The position numbers were made by a program, and so were the translations under genes. The notes under the pieces are model-generated. The model was not told where the DNA came from. It searched no databases and saw only the letters and a program-made list of their open reading frames with translations. Below are positions 63,018 through 64,000 of a stretch of 64,000 nucleotides of DNA, piece by piece. The stretch lies in the NCBI GenBank assembly GCA_018660835.1, contig JABJJN010000007.1, positions 62,001-126,000 on the forward strand, written 5' to 3'. Origin of the DNA: Gemmatimonadota bacterium (GTDB lineage: Bacteria > Latescibacterota > UBA2968 > UBA8231). How positions within the stretch are numbered: position 1 is the stretch's first letter; the number at the start of each line of letters is the position of its first letter.

Positions 63018-63947
63018 TCAGCACATCGAAAAAGGCAGTGGCCAGTTGATCGCGCCAGGCAGACGGCCCTCCTGATCAAGGGCCTGCTGGTATTGGTCCA
63101 GAACGCCTGCAGTCAATTCAATCGCCATGGCAGGCGCCTCAACGTGCACCTCGCTGACCCCCCAGGTTGGATCGAGGACGTGTTGCGCCAGCCAACCGGC
63201 GGGGTGATGCGGACTGGCAACAGGCTTCTGTCTGTAGATGACCTGCCGTACCAATTCGGCGTCGTCACCCAGGATCATGTCCATCGGGAAGCCGGTTCCT
63301 GACTGGCTGGAGCGCTTCATCGTGTAGGCGGCCCGGGTGCCGTCTGCAGTGCGCCAGATGACGGCGTTGACACCCGGCGTTGTCCATTCCTCGCGTCGTC
63401 CGGTTCGTGGCCAACTGAAGTCAACGTTCTGCCACTCTCGTTCGTCGCATGCCAGTAGCCAGTCGATGTCCTGATCCTGAACGGGCCAGGGCTCAAGCTT
63501 CACCGTCGCGTCGGGAATCGCGTCTACTTGGTAGTTGGTTCGGCTGAAACCGAAGCGATTCTCATAGCCATGCTGAGGGTAGTAGCTCGGGTGTCCGGTG
63601 AGAAAGGCAAGTCCGATCCCTTTGGAGCTTGCAAGGTCGTGACCAAAGGCCAGCATCTTGCCGCCGATGCCCTGCTTCTGCCGTGGTGGGATGACGGCGA
63701 CAGGTGCGACGGCGACGGCGGGAATTCTGGAACCAAGCAGTCGCATGGGGAGTGGCGTCATGGCCAGATGACCGACGAGTTCGTCACCATCCCACGCGCA
63801 GATCGAGAGGTCGCGGTCAAAGCCTGGCTGCCAGTCGCGCAGCATGCGCACCAGGTTGGCCTCATCGGCGCTGCCGAAGGCCCGTGTTACACAGATATCT
63901 ATGTGAGCTTCATCGCCGACACTCTCGCTTCTGATCTCGACTCCCAC
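63018..63947 (-). CDS. GNAT family N-acetyltransferase, Eis-like
   Basis: The GTG at 63947, eight bases after GGAGG, gives 309 residues. The acetyl-CoA motif is VAVAPVAVIPPRQKQGIGGKML, followed by FLTGHPSYYPQHGYENRFGFS, which is the second conserved element of this group. The C-terminal half (residues 150-309) resembles the second GNAT/SCP2-like part of Eis proteins, which acetylate amines in antibiotics or proteins. Substrate unknown. It is the last gene of the window. Confidence 0.85.
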   Translation of the reverse strand: MGVEIRSESVGDEAHIDICVTRAFGSADEANLVRMLRDWQPGFDRDLSICAWDGDELVGHLAMTPLPMRLLGSRIPAVAVAPVAVIPPRQKQGIGGKMLAFGHDLASSKGIGLAFLTGHPSYYPQHGYENRFGFSRTNYQVDAIPDATVKLEPWPVQDQDIDWLLACDEREWQNVDFSWPRTGRREEWTTPGVNAVIWRTADGTRAAYTMKRSSQSGTGFPMDMILGDDAELVRQVIYRQKPVASPHHPAGWLAQHVLDPTWGVSEVHVEAPAMAIELTAGVLDQYQQALDQEGRLPGAINWPLPFSMC

Positions 63948-64000
63948 GAATTCATCCTCCCTATTGGTGTGTCTCTGTCCTACGTGAAGTCGGATGCACA

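Overview
The window looks like a chromosomal segment of an uncultured Gram-negative bacterium of the FCB superphylum, most like Candidatus Latescibacterota or a close relative. That placement is an inference from gene content: a secreted M6-type protease with a C-terminal FlgD/type-A-sorting-like domain, a TonB-dependent receptor paired with a DUF4249 lipoprotein, many BNR/PD40 propeller proteins, two dihydroorotase-like amidohydrolase paralogues, a URO-D family protein, a mandelate-racemase/SIS/polysaccharide-lyase operon, tandem DUF5069, and ECF sigma factors with repeat domains. I see no rRNA, tRNA, CRISPR array, insertion sequence or prophage.

Layout. 1-1.5 kb: end of a URO-D family gene and a NeuD-like acetyltransferase. 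1.5-3.3 kb: remnant of a chemotaxis receptor and a disordered protein. 3.4-10.3 kb: large M6 protease, then an amidohydrolase/BNR pair. 10.4-14.7 kb: a sigma factor fused to ankyrin repeats, an atypical histidine phosphatase and an ankyrin protein. 14.8-17.4 kb: four-gene overlapping operon (kinase-like, NUDIX, GrpB, unknown). 17.6-20.0 kb: FMN-dependent hydroxy-acid oxidase and murA, with a candidate structured RNA divergent from murA. 20.3-26.0 kb: short housekeeping or accessory genes (PD40, DUF402, methyltransferase, AlkD-like, DUF6817, second amidohydrolase, small Cys/His protein). 26.1-31.2 kb: FtsX-type permease and a complete ABC-2 exporter operon. 31.3-33.6 kb: second sigma-ankyrin fusion. 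33.8-37.1 kb: TonB receptor/DUF4249 pair. 37.3-41.3 kb: membrane protein, kinase-like protein, sigma-HEAT fusion, PD40 protein. 41.4-44.9 kb: NUDIX and FIST remnants, tandem DUF5069, and a protein joining an ankyrin-associated N-domain to a FliG-C-like domain. 45-55.4 kb: glycan-catabolism locus, with divergent operons SIS, enolase-superfamily enzyme, polysaccharide lyase-PQQ, lipoprotein and periplasmic binding protein against DUF4185 and a BadF-type sugar kinase. 55.5-60.8 kb: response regulator with a C-terminal FKBP-like domain, convergent with a YfiR-type hybrid histidine kinase, and a metallophosphoesterase. 60.8-61.8 kb: HTH-nucleotidyltransferase/HI0074-type pair with a palindromic promoter. 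61.8-63.9 kb: DsbA/DsbB pair and a GNAT acetyltransferase.

The most unusual theme is signalling by fusion. Two ECF sigma factors carry ankyrin repeats and a third carries HEAT-like repeats, all joined by a similar linker and none with a visible anti-sigma gene next to it. An N-terminal domain of about 80 residues is shared by an ankyrin protein and a FliG-C-like protein, and their mRNA leaders share a 23-nt element just before the Shine-Dalgarno site. Other points of note are the response regulator-FKBP fusion, an Asp-type MurA, and a toxin-antitoxin-like pair whose promoter elements lie in the two arms of a palindrome and predict a leaderless mRNA.
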